Position numbers and translations under genes: made by a program
Notes under the pieces: generated by a model
The model's input: the letters and a program-made list of their open reading frames with translations, nothing else
Told to the model about the DNA's origin: nothing
Database searches by the model: none
In this document: piece after piece, positions 16,420-24,803 of the stretch
How positions within the stretch are numbered: position 1 is the stretch's first letter
How the letters are laid out: every line of letters begins with the position of its first letter
Source of the DNA: CAZMSQ01 sp964569025
GTDB taxonomy: Bacteria > Bacteroidota > Bacteroidia > Chitinophagales > Saprospiraceae
Direction: 5' to 3'
NCBI GenBank assembly: GCA_964569025.1
Contig: CAZMSQ010000019.1
Coordinates: forward strand, 1 to 40,374
DNA length: 40,374 bases

Positions 16420-16473
16420 GGTTGGGGTTTCAGAATAATTGAAAGGCATCTTTGCAAACCAATAAATACAAGA

Positions 16474-17142
16474 ATGAGACACATTACGCTTCTGGCTTTT
16501 TTCACAATCCTTTCTCTGGCTTTTCGACCTGCTGCTGAGGGTGATGCGCAGGTTTTGCAGATGGCTTTGCTGAAATACAGCGGAGGAGGGGATTGGTATG
16601 CCAATCCGACTTCACTGCCCAACCTGGCGACGTTTTGCAACGAAACGCTCCATACAGCTTTCAATCCTGACTATGCCACAGTAGAGGTTGGGAGTGCGGA
16701 TTTGTTTAATCACCCATTTGTGCATATGACAGGCCATGGAAATGTGGTGTTTTCTGATGCAGATGCTGAAAATTTACGCAAGTACCTTCAGGCCGGTGGC
16801 TTTTTGCATATTGATGACAACTATGGTATGGATCCATTTGTGCGTACGGCCATGAAGAAGGTCTTTCCTGAGCAACAATTTGTGGAGTTGCCATTCAGTC
16901 ATCCGATTTATCACCAAACGTATTCATTTCCAGACGGGTTACCGAAGGTGCACAAACATGATGAGCATCCACCTCAGGGGTTCGGCTTGTTTGTTGAAGA
17001 CCGTCTGGCGGTATTTTATACCTTTGAATGTGATTTGGGAGATGGCTGGGAGGATCCCGGAGTGCACAATGACCCCGAAGCTGTTCGTCTGGCCGCACTG
17101 CAGATGGGGGCCAATCTTGTTCAATATGCTTTTCAGCAATAA
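16474..17142 (+). CDS. DUF4159 domain protein, exported
   Basis: Function unknown. The 222-aa product has a short N-terminal hydrophobic segment (LLAFFTILSLAF) that should act as a signal peptide, then a single DUF4159 domain with the features FVHMTGHGNVVFSD, GGFLHIDDNYGMD and PFSHPIYH. The fold is thought to resemble class I glutamine amidotransferases, but no catalytic Cys-His-Glu set is evident here. It follows rsmE by 54 nt and may be co-transcribed. A near-match -7 box, CATCTTTG (16447-16454), lies 19 nt before the start. Confidence 0.85.
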   Translation: MRHITLLAFFTILSLAFRPAAEGDAQVLQMALLKYSGGGDWYANPTSLPNLATFCNETLHTAFNPDYATVEVGSADLFNHPFVHMTGHGNVVFSDADAENLRKYLQAGGFLHIDDNYGMDPFVRTAMKKVFPEQQFVELPFSHPIYHQTYSFPDGLPKVHKHDEHPPQGFGLFVEDRLAVFYTFECDLGDGWEDPGVHNDPEAVRLAALQMGANLVQYAFQQ

Positions 17143-17163
17143 ACAGCTGACATGCAGTTTCAG

Positions 17164-18297
17164 TTAGCTGATGAGATTGTAGAGCTGCTTTTCAGATATT
17201 TCTGCCCAGGGAACCATTGTTTCCTGAAACGACCGATAAGAATCCCAAATTTTTTGAGCCTTTGGATCTGAGCCGGCCAGTTCTTCCATGACTTCGCGAC
17301 TGTATGTGCGCAGGGTTTCGAGAACTGGTTTCGGAAAAATCCGTAATTCGACTTTCGCCTCTTGGATCAGCTGTTGCAGGGCGAGGCTGTTTTTCATTTC
17401 AAATTCTGCTAACACCCATTCATTTACGGCACTGGCAGCACTATTGATAATTGCCTGCAAGTCAGGGGGGAGTTGTTCGAAAGCTTTTTTATTGAACAGG
17501 AGTTCAAGAACGGGTCCTGGCTCCTGCCAGGCCGGGGCATAATAATATTTGGCGATTTTCTGAAAACCCATGCTTCGGTCATGGTAGGGTCCAATCCATT
17601 CAGTGGCATCAATGACCCCCCTTTCGAGGCCTGTGTAGATTTCACCTCCAGCCAGTAACACAGGGCTTGCTCCGGCTTTTTTCAGGACTTTACCACCCAG
17701 TCCGGCAATTCTGATTTTCAATCCTTTGAGATCTTTCATAGAATTGATCTCACGGTGAAACCACCCACCCATCTGTACGCCGGTATTTCCGCCCGGCAGC
17801 GGCAGTAGTCCATAAGGGGCATACAGCTCTTGCCACAGTTCCAGACCATTCCCTGCTCTGAGCCATGCGTTGGTCTGTTGGGCATTCATGCCAAAAGGGA
17901 CTGTGGTAAATATTTGTGCGGCCGGTATTTTCCCGGCCCAATAATAGGCGGCGCTGTGACCCATTTCGGCCACACCGCTGCTTACAGTATCGAATACTTC
18001 GAGGGGTGGGACAAGCTCTCCGGCAGCAAAAACTTGTATGTCCAATCGCCCTGCGGACATTGACCTGACGAGGTCAGCAAACAGGTGTGCGCCATCAGCC
18101 AATGTCGGGAAATTTGGCGGCCAGGTGGTCACCATTTTCCATTTGTATCGGCGGTCGGTAATCAGACCAGGAGAGCCAGGCTGCTGAGCGACGCTTTTTG
18201 GTCCGAAAAGCTTGATGCCCAGCGGCAGCGAGATGGTTCCAATGGCGAGGCCTTTCAGCAGTGCCCGGCGTGTACGTCGCTTCCGTGGTGACTCCAT
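17164..18297 (-). CDS. TRAP transporter solute-binding protein, DctP/TakP type, Tat signal
   Basis: Periplasmic binding protein of a TRAP (tripartite ATP-independent) carboxylate transporter, 377 aa. The N-terminus has a twin-arginine motif TRRALLK (9-15) followed by a hydrophobic stretch, so export by the Tat system is likely. The mature part matches the TakP-like group (YKWKMVTTWPPNFPTLADG), with a conserved carboxylate-binding arginine candidate R196 in GLKIRIAGLGG. No dctQ or dctM permease gene lies nearby. It follows upp by 15 nt, probably as a transcription partner only. The substrate may be a 2-oxo acid, by analogy. Confidence 0.88.
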   Translation of the reverse strand: MESPRKRRTRRALLKGLAIGTISLPLGIKLFGPKSVAQQPGSPGLITDRRYKWKMVTTWPPNFPTLADGAHLFADLVRSMSAGRLDIQVFAAGELVPPLEVFDTVSSGVAEMGHSAAYYWAGKIPAAQIFTTVPFGMNAQQTNAWLRAGNGLELWQELYAPYGLLPLPGGNTGVQMGGWFHREINSMKDLKGLKIRIAGLGGKVLKKAGASPVLLAGGEIYTGLERGVIDATEWIGPYHDRSMGFQKIAKYYYAPAWQEPGPVLELLFNKKAFEQLPPDLQAIINSAASAVNEWVLAEFEMKNSLALQQLIQEAKVELRIFPKPVLETLRTYSREVMEELAGSDPKAQKIWDSYRSFQETMVPWAEISEKQLYNLIS

Positions 18298-18312
18298 GAT
18301 TTTGGTAAATCG

Positions 18313-18963
18313 TTATTCGGGCTCCTTGAGACCAAAGCTGAGATCTCCGGCATCACCCATGCCCGGCACGATGTAGGACTTTGCCGTCAGTTCTTCATCA
18401 ATGGCACCCACCCAAAAATTCACGCGGGGATGCTGGCGGCTTACAAACTCTAGTCCTGTGCGGCATGCAATGGCGCTGACAGCATGAATCTCAGATGGGT
18501 TTCCCGTCTCGATGAGTGCTTGTATGACTAAATTCATAGAAGCTCCAGTAGCGAGCATTGGGTCACAGAGAATCAGCGTGGCGCCTTCAAGATTTGGTGA
18601 CGATACGTATTCTACATTGATTTCAAGTGAACCGCTTTTGTGTTCGATCCGATAGGCAGAAATAAAGGCGTTATCGGCGTGATCGAACATCCGGAGCATG
18701 CCGGCATGCATAGGGAGCCCAGCTCGCAAAATGGTGGCCAGTACAATTCTGTGAGCTGGCACTTCAACGGTTGCCATGCCAAGGGGTGTTTCAACCTGTT
18801 TTGATTCATAGGTCAGCTGCTTACTCAGTTCGTAGGCAAGAATCTCCCCGAGCCGCTCCAGATTGACGCGAAAGCGCCATCGATCTTTTTGGATTTCCTT
18901 GTCTCTGAGTTCCTTGAGAAACTGATTGCCGATACTTGGCTGTTCACTGAGATTGAATATCAT
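18313..18963 (-). CDS. upp: Uracil phosphoribosyltransferase
   Basis: Salvage enzyme that converts uracil and PRPP to UMP in the cytosol. The product is 216 aa. The PRPP-binding loop LILCDPMLATGASM and the uracil-binding C-terminal segment YIVPGMGDAGDLSFG are both intact. The start MIFNLSEQPS is 27 nt from the divergent small membrane protein gene. It is followed at 15 nt by the TRAP binding protein. Confidence 0.95.
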   Translation of the reverse strand: MIFNLSEQPSIGNQFLKELRDKEIQKDRWRFRVNLERLGEILAYELSKQLTYESKQVETPLGMATVEVPAHRIVLATILRAGLPMHAGMLRMFDHADNAFISAYRIEHKSGSLEINVEYVSSPNLEGATLILCDPMLATGASMNLVIQALIETGNPSEIHAVSAIACRTGLEFVSRQHPRVNFWVGAIDEELTAKSYIVPGMGDAGDLSFGLKEPE

Positions 18964-18970
18964 ATCTTTG
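18963..18970 (+). promoter_or_regulatory. Candidate -7 box for the 18991 gene
   Basis: TATCTTTG is an exact TAnnTTTG match 20 nt before the small membrane protein gene and overlaps the first codon of upp on the other strand. The -33 region (around 18941) contains only TGT, so the match is partial. Confidence 0.45.
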
Positions 18971-18990
18971 CGCTCTGAAAACCCGAGAAT

Positions 18991-19299
18991 ATGTTTATTG
19001 TATTGGTTTCATTGGTCATTGGCCTCTTTGTGGCCATGCTGTTTGTCAATATTTACTTCAGGATAAAGGTAATCAAATCATATCGACGTCTGGTAGCGCA
19101 CAAGGTAGAGTTTGGCCCTGCGCATGTATTCAATATATCGAAACTCAGGACTGAGGTGTTGCCACGCTATCCTGCACAGGCAGACGACATCCTGACCTTT
19201 GTAAACAATCTCCGGTATTCCATCCGCATGGCAACAGTTCTCCTCTTTTTGATTACAGCTTTCGGCGCGGTGTTGATGTATTTCAGAAACATTCCCTGA
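18991..19299 (+). CDS. Small two-helix membrane protein, unknown function
   Basis: I do not recognise this 102-aa protein. It has an N-terminal membrane helix (about 2-24), a positively charged middle segment with IKVIKSYRRLVAHK and a putative amphipathic part, then a second membrane helix (about 79-98). The charge pattern suggests both termini face the same side. It has a plausible Bacteroidota -7 box immediately upstream and precedes the Gfo/Idh/MocA oxidoreductase gene by 107 nt. The ordinary codon use and a plausible membrane layout support a real gene. Confidence 0.7.
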   Translation: MFIVLVSLVIGLFVAMLFVNIYFRIKVIKSYRRLVAHKVEFGPAHVFNISKLRTEVLPRYPAQADDILTFVNNLRYSIRMATVLLFLITAFGAVLMYFRNIP

Positions 19300-19355
19300 A
19301 AGAGTTTTTTCCGAACTTCCCCACTTCGATATGTGGGCATTCCCGGCTGAAAAGG

Positions 19356-19363
19356 TATATTTG
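19356..19363 (+). promoter_or_regulatory. Candidate -7 box upstream of the Gfo/Idh/MocA gene
   Basis: TATATTTG matches TAnnTTTG and lies 43 nt before the gene start. No clear -33 TTG is found at the right distance, so this is tentative. Confidence 0.4.
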
Positions 19364-19406
19364 GGAGCCTTCGGGTACTCAGATTTGACCCAAACGAATA
19401 CAGAAT

Positions 19407-20408
19407 ATGCTCAAAATAGGCGTTTTTGGAGCTGGCCATCTCGGGAAGATCCATTTGAAGTGTCTGCAAATGACGGATCGATACGAGCTGGTCGGATTTT
19501 ATGATCCGGATGAAGCCACTGCTCGTGCTGTCGCAGAAACGTTTCAGGTGCGAAGATTTGAACGTCCTGAACAGTTGTACGATGCTGTGGATGTTGTTGA
19601 TATTGTAACGCCAACGGTGACTCACTTCTCACTGGCAAAAGACGCAATAGAACGGGGCAAGCACATTTTCGTGGAAAAACCACTGACCCGGAGCATTGAG
19701 GAGGCACGAGAGCTCATGAAACTGGCCAGAAGTGCCGGAATCAAGGTTCAGGTTGGGCATGTTGAGCGGTTTAATCCCGCATTTCTTTCCCTGCATAGCC
19801 AATCTCTGAACCCCATGTTTGTTGAGGGCCATCGATTGGCCCAGTTCAACCCGAGAGGGACAGATGTATCGGTTGTGTTGGACCTGATGATTCACGATCT
19901 GGACATTGTCTTGAGTGTGGTCAGATCTGATGTCCGTTCGGTGAGTGCCAGCGGGGTAGCCGTGGTGAGTTCAACACCGGATATCGCGAATGTGAGGCTC
20001 GAGTTTGAAAATGGTTGTGTGGCTAATCTGACGGCAAGCCGGATATCTCTTAAGCAAATGAGAAAGCTTCGGCTTTTCCAGAAAGACGCTTACATCAGCA
20101 TAGATTTTCTGGAGAAATCCAGTCAGGTCATCCGCATGTTTGACCGTCCGGAAGAGTTGGATGCCAGCCAGAGGGAGCAGCTGATGCAGTTGGACACACC
20201 AGAGGGGCCACGGTTCATTCACATTGACCAGCCTGCCAGTGAGCCGGTGAATGCCATAAAAATGGAGTTGGAAACGCTTGCGGAGAGCATTCTTGAGGAT
20301 AGCCCGCCCAGAGTTTCGATTGAAGACGGCTATCGGGCACTTGTTGTAGCCCACGAAATTATCGAACAGATTGAATCGCGGAACTCGATACTGCGCACAC
20401 AGGCCTGA
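19407..20408 (+). CDS. Gfo/Idh/MocA family NAD(P)-dependent oxidoreductase
   Basis: Likely oxidises or reduces a sugar or sugar nucleotide. The product is 333 aa. The Rossmann motif GAGHLG is at residues 8-13, and the family's EKP motif is at 90-92 in VEKPLTRS. The substrate domain begins around VGHVERFNP. Substrate specificity cannot be read from the sequence. It is followed by a lipoprotein (28 nt) and a polyprenyl sugar transferase, so a role in making a surface polysaccharide precursor is plausible but inferred from neighbours only. Confidence 0.9.
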   Translation: MLKIGVFGAGHLGKIHLKCLQMTDRYELVGFYDPDEATARAVAETFQVRRFERPEQLYDAVDVVDIVTPTVTHFSLAKDAIERGKHIFVEKPLTRSIEEARELMKLARSAGIKVQVGHVERFNPAFLSLHSQSLNPMFVEGHRLAQFNPRGTDVSVVLDLMIHDLDIVLSVVRSDVRSVSASGVAVVSSTPDIANVRLEFENGCVANLTASRISLKQMRKLRLFQKDAYISIDFLEKSSQVIRMFDRPEELDASQREQLMQLDTPEGPRFIHIDQPASEPVNAIKMELETLAESILEDSPPRVSIEDGYRALVVAHEIIEQIESRNSILRTQA

Positions 20409-20436
20409 TAGGGGCCGCAGATTGAAAGTGGAATTC

Positions 20437-21354
20437 ATGAAAAAGCCAAGGAATTGTATCGGATGCCAACAGATGGCAAATCTCCTGATTGGATTGTGCC
20501 TCGTCGTCGGATTGGCCGGATGTTCGATCATTGAGGGGGATGAAGACATTCCGTCTTATCTCTATATCGAGCCATTTGTTTTCGAGTCCGGAGACCCTGC
20601 CAATGAGGGCTCTTCCTCAGCCCTCATACCTTATGGCTGGGTTTATGCCGGAGGCGCATTTTTCGGGGCTTACGAATTACCTGCAAGAGTACCAGTGGTA
20701 GCAGAAGGGAATACGCGAATAACGGTGCTTCCGGGAATCCGTGACAACGGATCTGTCATCACTCCTCAGGTGTATGCTTTTTATGAACGCTATGAGCAGG
20801 ATATCTCTCTGGAGCCGCTGAGGACAGACACCATTATTCCAGTGACAAGATACCTGAGTGACCTGAATTTTCTGTTCTTGGAGGACTTTGAAGGGGGGCA
20901 CCCCTTCGTGCTTGATGTACAGGGCAATCAGGTTGAAGATTTGACAATTAATTTCGAACCCCCTCTGCCTTTCGAGGGCGGGGCCGGACAGTTGTTTGTT
21001 GATGAGGATGCTCCCATCAGCAGTGTCATTACGCAAAATACGCTTGTTGGCCTGCCTACCAATGGGACGCCGGTTTACCTGGAGCTTGACTATCTTACTG
21101 ACGTTAATCTCAGAATTGGCCTTCTTGCATTTGATGCCCAGGGTGCTACTCTGCCACTGACAACCCTCGTACTCCGCCCCAATGAATCTTGGAACAAAGC
21201 ATATTTTAGTCTTGCAGATCCGCTCAATGCGGTTGTGGGCCGTGGGGTTGCCTACAAAATAGTCCTCTCCGCAGAGCTTCCCTCAAATAATGAAGGGTTT
21301 ACAGTCACATCCGGAAATGCCTTTGTAGACAACGTCAAACTCGTCACCTTTTAG
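20437..21354 (+). CDS. Predicted lipoprotein with C-terminal beta-sandwich-like domain, unknown
   Basis: Not assigned to a named family. The 305-aa product has a lipobox, VVGLAGC, after a hydrophobic stretch, so it should be lipidated and anchored in the outer or inner membrane. The rest is rich in predicted beta strands. The last 130 or so residues (LFVDEDAPIS through AFVDNVKLVTF) resemble carbohydrate-binding-like sandwiches seen in other Bacteroidota lipoproteins, including a terminal DNVKLV strand. The open frame extends upstream into the previous gene, so the ATG at 20437 is chosen. A second ATG at 20473 would give a shorter signal peptide. It lies 17 nt before the sugar transferase. Confidence 0.8.
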   Translation: MKKPRNCIGCQQMANLLIGLCLVVGLAGCSIIEGDEDIPSYLYIEPFVFESGDPANEGSSSALIPYGWVYAGGAFFGAYELPARVPVVAEGNTRITVLPGIRDNGSVITPQVYAFYERYEQDISLEPLRTDTIIPVTRYLSDLNFLFLEDFEGGHPFVLDVQGNQVEDLTINFEPPLPFEGGAGQLFVDEDAPISSVITQNTLVGLPTNGTPVYLELDYLTDVNLRIGLLAFDAQGATLPLTTLVLRPNESWNKAYFSLADPLNAVVGRGVAYKIVLSAELPSNNEGFTVTSGNAFVDNVKLVTF

Positions 21355-21371
21355 CCTATCGGCGTTTCGGT

Positions 21372-22790
21372 ATGGACAGGAGCAGAAAAATAGACCTTGC
21401 AATCTATCTGGTTGCTGATTTTCTGACCGCTATGGTCGTTTGGGCCCTATTCTTTCTCTATCGGAAAAACCTTGAGGCGACCACTGAACCGGCTCAAATC
21501 TGGCAAGACACTCAATTATGGCTAGGGCTCGCGGTGGTTCCAACCGGATGGGTTTTACTCTACGCCATTTTTGACGACTACCGTGATTTGTATCGCCAGT
21601 CCCGCCTTTCAACCTTTGCACGGACATTTTTCATATCCCTTCTCGGTGTTTTGGTTCTGTTTTTCACCCTGATCCTCGATGATTTTGTGGAAGACTACCG
21701 TACCTATTATCAGTCATTCTTTTTTCTTTTTTCCCTGCACTTTTCCCTGACGGCCCTACTCAGAATGATTCTCCTGACCCGGGCGAGCCGTAGGCTCAAA
21801 ACAGGGAAGGTGACCTTTAATACGCTTATTGTAGGGGGAAATCAGAATGCAGTGGACCTCTATCGGGAAATTATGGCCCTCGAGAAAGGACTGGGGTATC
21901 ATTTTGTCGGATTTGTCGATACAAATGGTCAGAGCAGCAATGAACTCGGTGCATATCTGCCGGCCCTTGGAGGTATTCAGGAAATGCCGGAAATAATCAG
22001 GCAAAAGGGTATTGAAGAGGTGATTGTCGCAGTTGAGACTTCAGAGCACAACAGGGTCCGCGAAATCCTGAATCTCTTGTATGATCTTGGTGATGAGGTC
22101 CTTGTCAAGATTATTCCCGACATGTACGACATCCTTTTGGGTATCGTCAAAATGAACCACGTGTATGGGGCAGTGCTGCTGGAGGTAAGGCAGGGTCTGA
22201 TGCCGCGATGGCAGCGACTCATCAAGCGCGGGCTTGATGTCTTGGTCAGCATTGTACTCTTGCTTGTCCTCTCTCCGCTTTACCTGTACATCACCATCAG
22301 GGTCAGGCTTTCTTCACCGGGTCCCGTGTTTTACCGACAGGAGCGCATCGGCCAGTACGGGCGCCCATTTTTCATCCTTAAGTTTCGCTCTATGATGGTA
22401 GGCGCTGAAAAGGAAGGGCCTCAATTATCATCAGAAGATGATCCAAGGGTGACCTCATGGGGCAGAATCATGCGTAAATGGAGATTGGATGAGTTGCCCC
22501 AATTTTGGAATGTCTTGAAAGGCGACATGTCATTGGTTGGTCCCCGGCCTGAAAGGCAGTATTATATCGACAAAATTGCAGAGGTAGCTCCCCATTATAA
22601 ACAGCTGCTGAAAGTGCGTCCGGGTATCACCTCATGGGGTCAGGTGAAGTACGGATACGCCTCTACTGTCGAAGAAATGGTCCAGAGACTTAAGTTTGAT
22701 ATTCTCTACATCGAGAACATGTCTCTGGCCCTCGACTTCAAAATTCTCTTTTATACCGTATTGGTGCTCACTCAAGGCAAGGGGAAGTAG
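21372..22790 (+). CDS. Polyprenyl-phosphate sugar-1-phosphate transferase (WbaP/WcaJ type)
   Basis: Starts a surface polysaccharide by moving a sugar-1-phosphate from a nucleotide sugar to undecaprenyl phosphate in the inner membrane. The product is 472 aa. An N-terminal block contains about four membrane helices (1-150), then a nucleotide-binding-like middle domain (FNTLIVGGNQNAVDLYREI). The bacterial sugar transferase domain starts at residue 285 with KRGLDV and contains FYRQERIG, ILKFRSM, RLDELPQFWNVLKGDMSLVG and RPGITSWGQV, all intact. No glycosyltransferase or flippase genes follow, so the locus is incomplete or scattered. Confidence 0.93.
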   Translation: MDRSRKIDLAIYLVADFLTAMVVWALFFLYRKNLEATTEPAQIWQDTQLWLGLAVVPTGWVLLYAIFDDYRDLYRQSRLSTFARTFFISLLGVLVLFFTLILDDFVEDYRTYYQSFFFLFSLHFSLTALLRMILLTRASRRLKTGKVTFNTLIVGGNQNAVDLYREIMALEKGLGYHFVGFVDTNGQSSNELGAYLPALGGIQEMPEIIRQKGIEEVIVAVETSEHNRVREILNLLYDLGDEVLVKIIPDMYDILLGIVKMNHVYGAVLLEVRQGLMPRWQRLIKRGLDVLVSIVLLLVLSPLYLYITIRVRLSSPGPVFYRQERIGQYGRPFFILKFRSMMVGAEKEGPQLSSEDDPRVTSWGRIMRKWRLDELPQFWNVLKGDMSLVGPRPERQYYIDKIAEVAPHYKQLLKVRPGITSWGQVKYGYASTVEEMVQRLKFDILYIENMSLALDFKILFYTVLVLTQGKGK

Positions 22791-22810
22791 AAGTCCGAAG
22801 CCGTAAGCCC

Positions 22811-23545
22811 CTATTCTTCTTCTTGCTGTTTCTGTTCGATTTTGTTAATCTGAAGTGCTGCCTTGATTAGGAAATCATCATGGTGGAGCGAGTACTCCTG
22901 ATAAACCATGAGCATGCGGGCTGCATCGTAGGCTGCCGATTTCGGTACAATCTGCTTTGCTGCTATTGGATGCAACCAGTATTCCAGATTGTTAGAACGC
23001 AGATATGACCCCTCAAGGCTGAAGTTAATAACCTTGGTCAGCTTGTTGAGTGAAAACAGGTAATTGGTTTCGTCACGGATTATGTGCTGAAGATCAATAA
23101 AATCTTTGCGATAAAACTTGACGCCATTTTTTTCACACAGGAAAACGTCGCGCCTTCCGTCGAAAATGCTGATGACATCAAAGTTGTACTTCTTCAGTTT
23201 CTTGGCAAAAAAAGAAGATATGACTTTTTTGAATGGGTGAAGCTTATTGAAAGAACCTTTGAGAATATTCTTATCAACAGTGTGTGCTTCGTCAAAAGGT
23301 TTTCGGCGGTGCGTCCGCATATTGAAAACCTCGTGAATTTTTCCGGTGGTTGTGCCGAGGTCATCGATGCTATTATAGACATTCACAATATCGATATCGG
23401 CATTATTAATCAGGCTTTCCAGAAAGATTCTGTTGGTTTCAGGCTCGAAAACCAAAAGGGCTACTTCGCTGATGGCAAAGAAGTTGGGAGGCCCGCCGTA
23501 GATGTTCCCATACTTGAGTTCAAGAAAGGCGATGTTTTGTTCCAC
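22811..23545 (-). CDS. Divergent, probably inactive DEDD-exonuclease-like protein
   Basis: I do not recognise the family with certainty. The 244-aa product begins at GTG (no upstream ATG before an in-frame stop) and shows the outline of a DnaQ-like 3'-5' exonuclease. A first strand, AFLELKYG (6-13), sits where FxDxExTG would be, with E9 and K11 replacing Asp and Glu. FDGRRDVFL (128-136) resembles motif II with D133 kept. IDL (150-152) and FSLNKL (164-169) follow. SAAYDAARM (203-211) resembles motif III with D207, but K202 replaces the usual His. The C-terminal 30 residues are charged. It is convergent with the sugar transferase gene (20 nt apart) and lies 146 nt after an M29 peptidase gene. 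Confidence 0.6.
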   Translation of the reverse strand: MEQNIAFLELKYGNIYGGPPNFFAISEVALLVFEPETNRIFLESLINNADIDIVNVYNSIDDLGTTTGKIHEVFNMRTHRRKPFDEAHTVDKNILKGSFNKLHPFKKVISSFFAKKLKKYNFDVISIFDGRRDVFLCEKNGVKFYRKDFIDLQHIIRDETNYLFSLNKLTKVINFSLEGSYLRSNNLEYWLHPIAAKQIVPKSAAYDAARMLMVYQEYSLHHDDFLIKAALQINKIEQKQQEEE

Positions 23546-23691
23546 TGTTCTGCTGTTTTGGACCGTTCGGCTTTTGTGACTCTAAAAATGAGTATTTCAG
23601 TATGAATGTACGATTTTTGTTATTGTTTTCTGTCCCTTGCGGCTGAAAAATTTGAGCCTGCAAAGTAACAGTCTTTTTGGGGAAAAGAGGA

Positions 23692-24792
23692 TTAGGGGAT
23701 CAGGAAATGCCCATTTTCGTAAATTTTTTCTCCATTTGCGAGTATTTCTCCTCCATTGGTCATGTCTGTAATCATATCCCAATGGACTGGTGATTCGTTT
23801 TTCCCGCCGGCTTGAATGTAAGACTGCCCGATGGCCAGATGTACTGATCCGCCGATTTTTTCATCAAACAGGATATTACGGGTGGTGCGTGTGATGTCAT
23901 AATTGGTACCTATTGCCGCCTCCCCAAATCGCCTGGTGCCTTTCATGGAGAAAATCCGGTCGAGAAACTCCTTCCCGCGAGCTGCTTCCCATTTTTCGAT
24001 GTATCCGTCTTTCACCCACAGTCGTACTCGCTCGACTTCATGGCCCATATAGACGCCGGGGTAAGAAAATTCGATGGTGCCGTTGACTGAGTTTTCGACG
24101 GGAGATGTGTAAATTTCTCCTGATGGCATATTTGTCTGCCCGTCTGAGTTAATCCATGTTCGACCTTTTGTGGAGAATGTCAGGTCTGCATAGGGGCCTT
24201 TGTAGTGAAATTCTGAGCACGAATTGAGGTGATCGGCAATAGATTGCTGGTGGCTTCGCACCTGAAGCCAGGCTGTGACGGGGTCCTGGTCAAAGAGCTT
24301 GCAGGCCTTATAGACAAAATGCTGGTAGTCATCAATTGACATGGACGCATTTTGTGCGCTGGCAGAGGTGGGATACAGGCACAGGTTTCTTTTCAGAGAT
24401 CGGCTGGCTGTGCGCTGTGAGTAGATTTTTTGCAGCCCGGAGAGTGCCTCTTGACGCAGGTTGACCTTTGTTGAATTGACCTCCTGATCTTCCCGCAGAT
24501 TGAATGGAGCCATGATGTAGAGGTAGGCTTCGAAATGTTCCATGGCCTCGCGGTAAAGGGGGGAGACGAATGTGAGTTGATCCCCTTCGGCCTCTTGCAT
24601 GAAAATGGCATTCTGACCTTCGAACTGAACGTCTAGCGCCATGTTGCCACCGCGCCGGATGGTCTGCCGAAATACCTCTCTGACGAGTGGCTCGGCCAGC
24701 GTGGTCGTGCGGACAAGCAAGCGGTCGCCGGGCTGGATGTCGAGGCAATACTCAACCAACAGCCGGGCGTATTTTTCGAGAATGGGATTCAT
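23692..24792 (-). CDS. M29 family metallo-aminopeptidase (AmpS/AmpT type)
   Basis: Cytosolic aminopeptidase with a two-metal site. The product is 366 aa, usual for thermophilic-type M29 enzymes. All metal ligands expected from the family are present: E226 in NMPSGEIYTSP, E291 in FGEAAIG, H318 in GSVHLAIGQSY, and H337 and D339 in SPVHWDMI. The start MNPILEKYARLLVEY is typical. It follows hflX by 11 nt, so the two are probably co-transcribed. Substrate range is broad in characterised members. Confidence 0.92.
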   Translation of the reverse strand: MNPILEKYARLLVEYCLDIQPGDRLLVRTTTLAEPLVREVFRQTIRRGGNMALDVQFEGQNAIFMQEAEGDQLTFVSPLYREAMEHFEAYLYIMAPFNLREDQEVNSTKVNLRQEALSGLQKIYSQRTASRSLKRNLCLYPTSASAQNASMSIDDYQHFVYKACKLFDQDPVTAWLQVRSHQQSIADHLNSCSEFHYKGPYADLTFSTKGRTWINSDGQTNMPSGEIYTSPVENSVNGTIEFSYPGVYMGHEVERVRLWVKDGYIEKWEAARGKEFLDRIFSMKGTRRFGEAAIGTNYDITRTTRNILFDEKIGGSVHLAIGQSYIQAGGKNESPVHWDMITDMTNGGEILANGEKIYENGHFLIP

Positions 24793-24803
24793 GGCGGGCT
24801 TAT

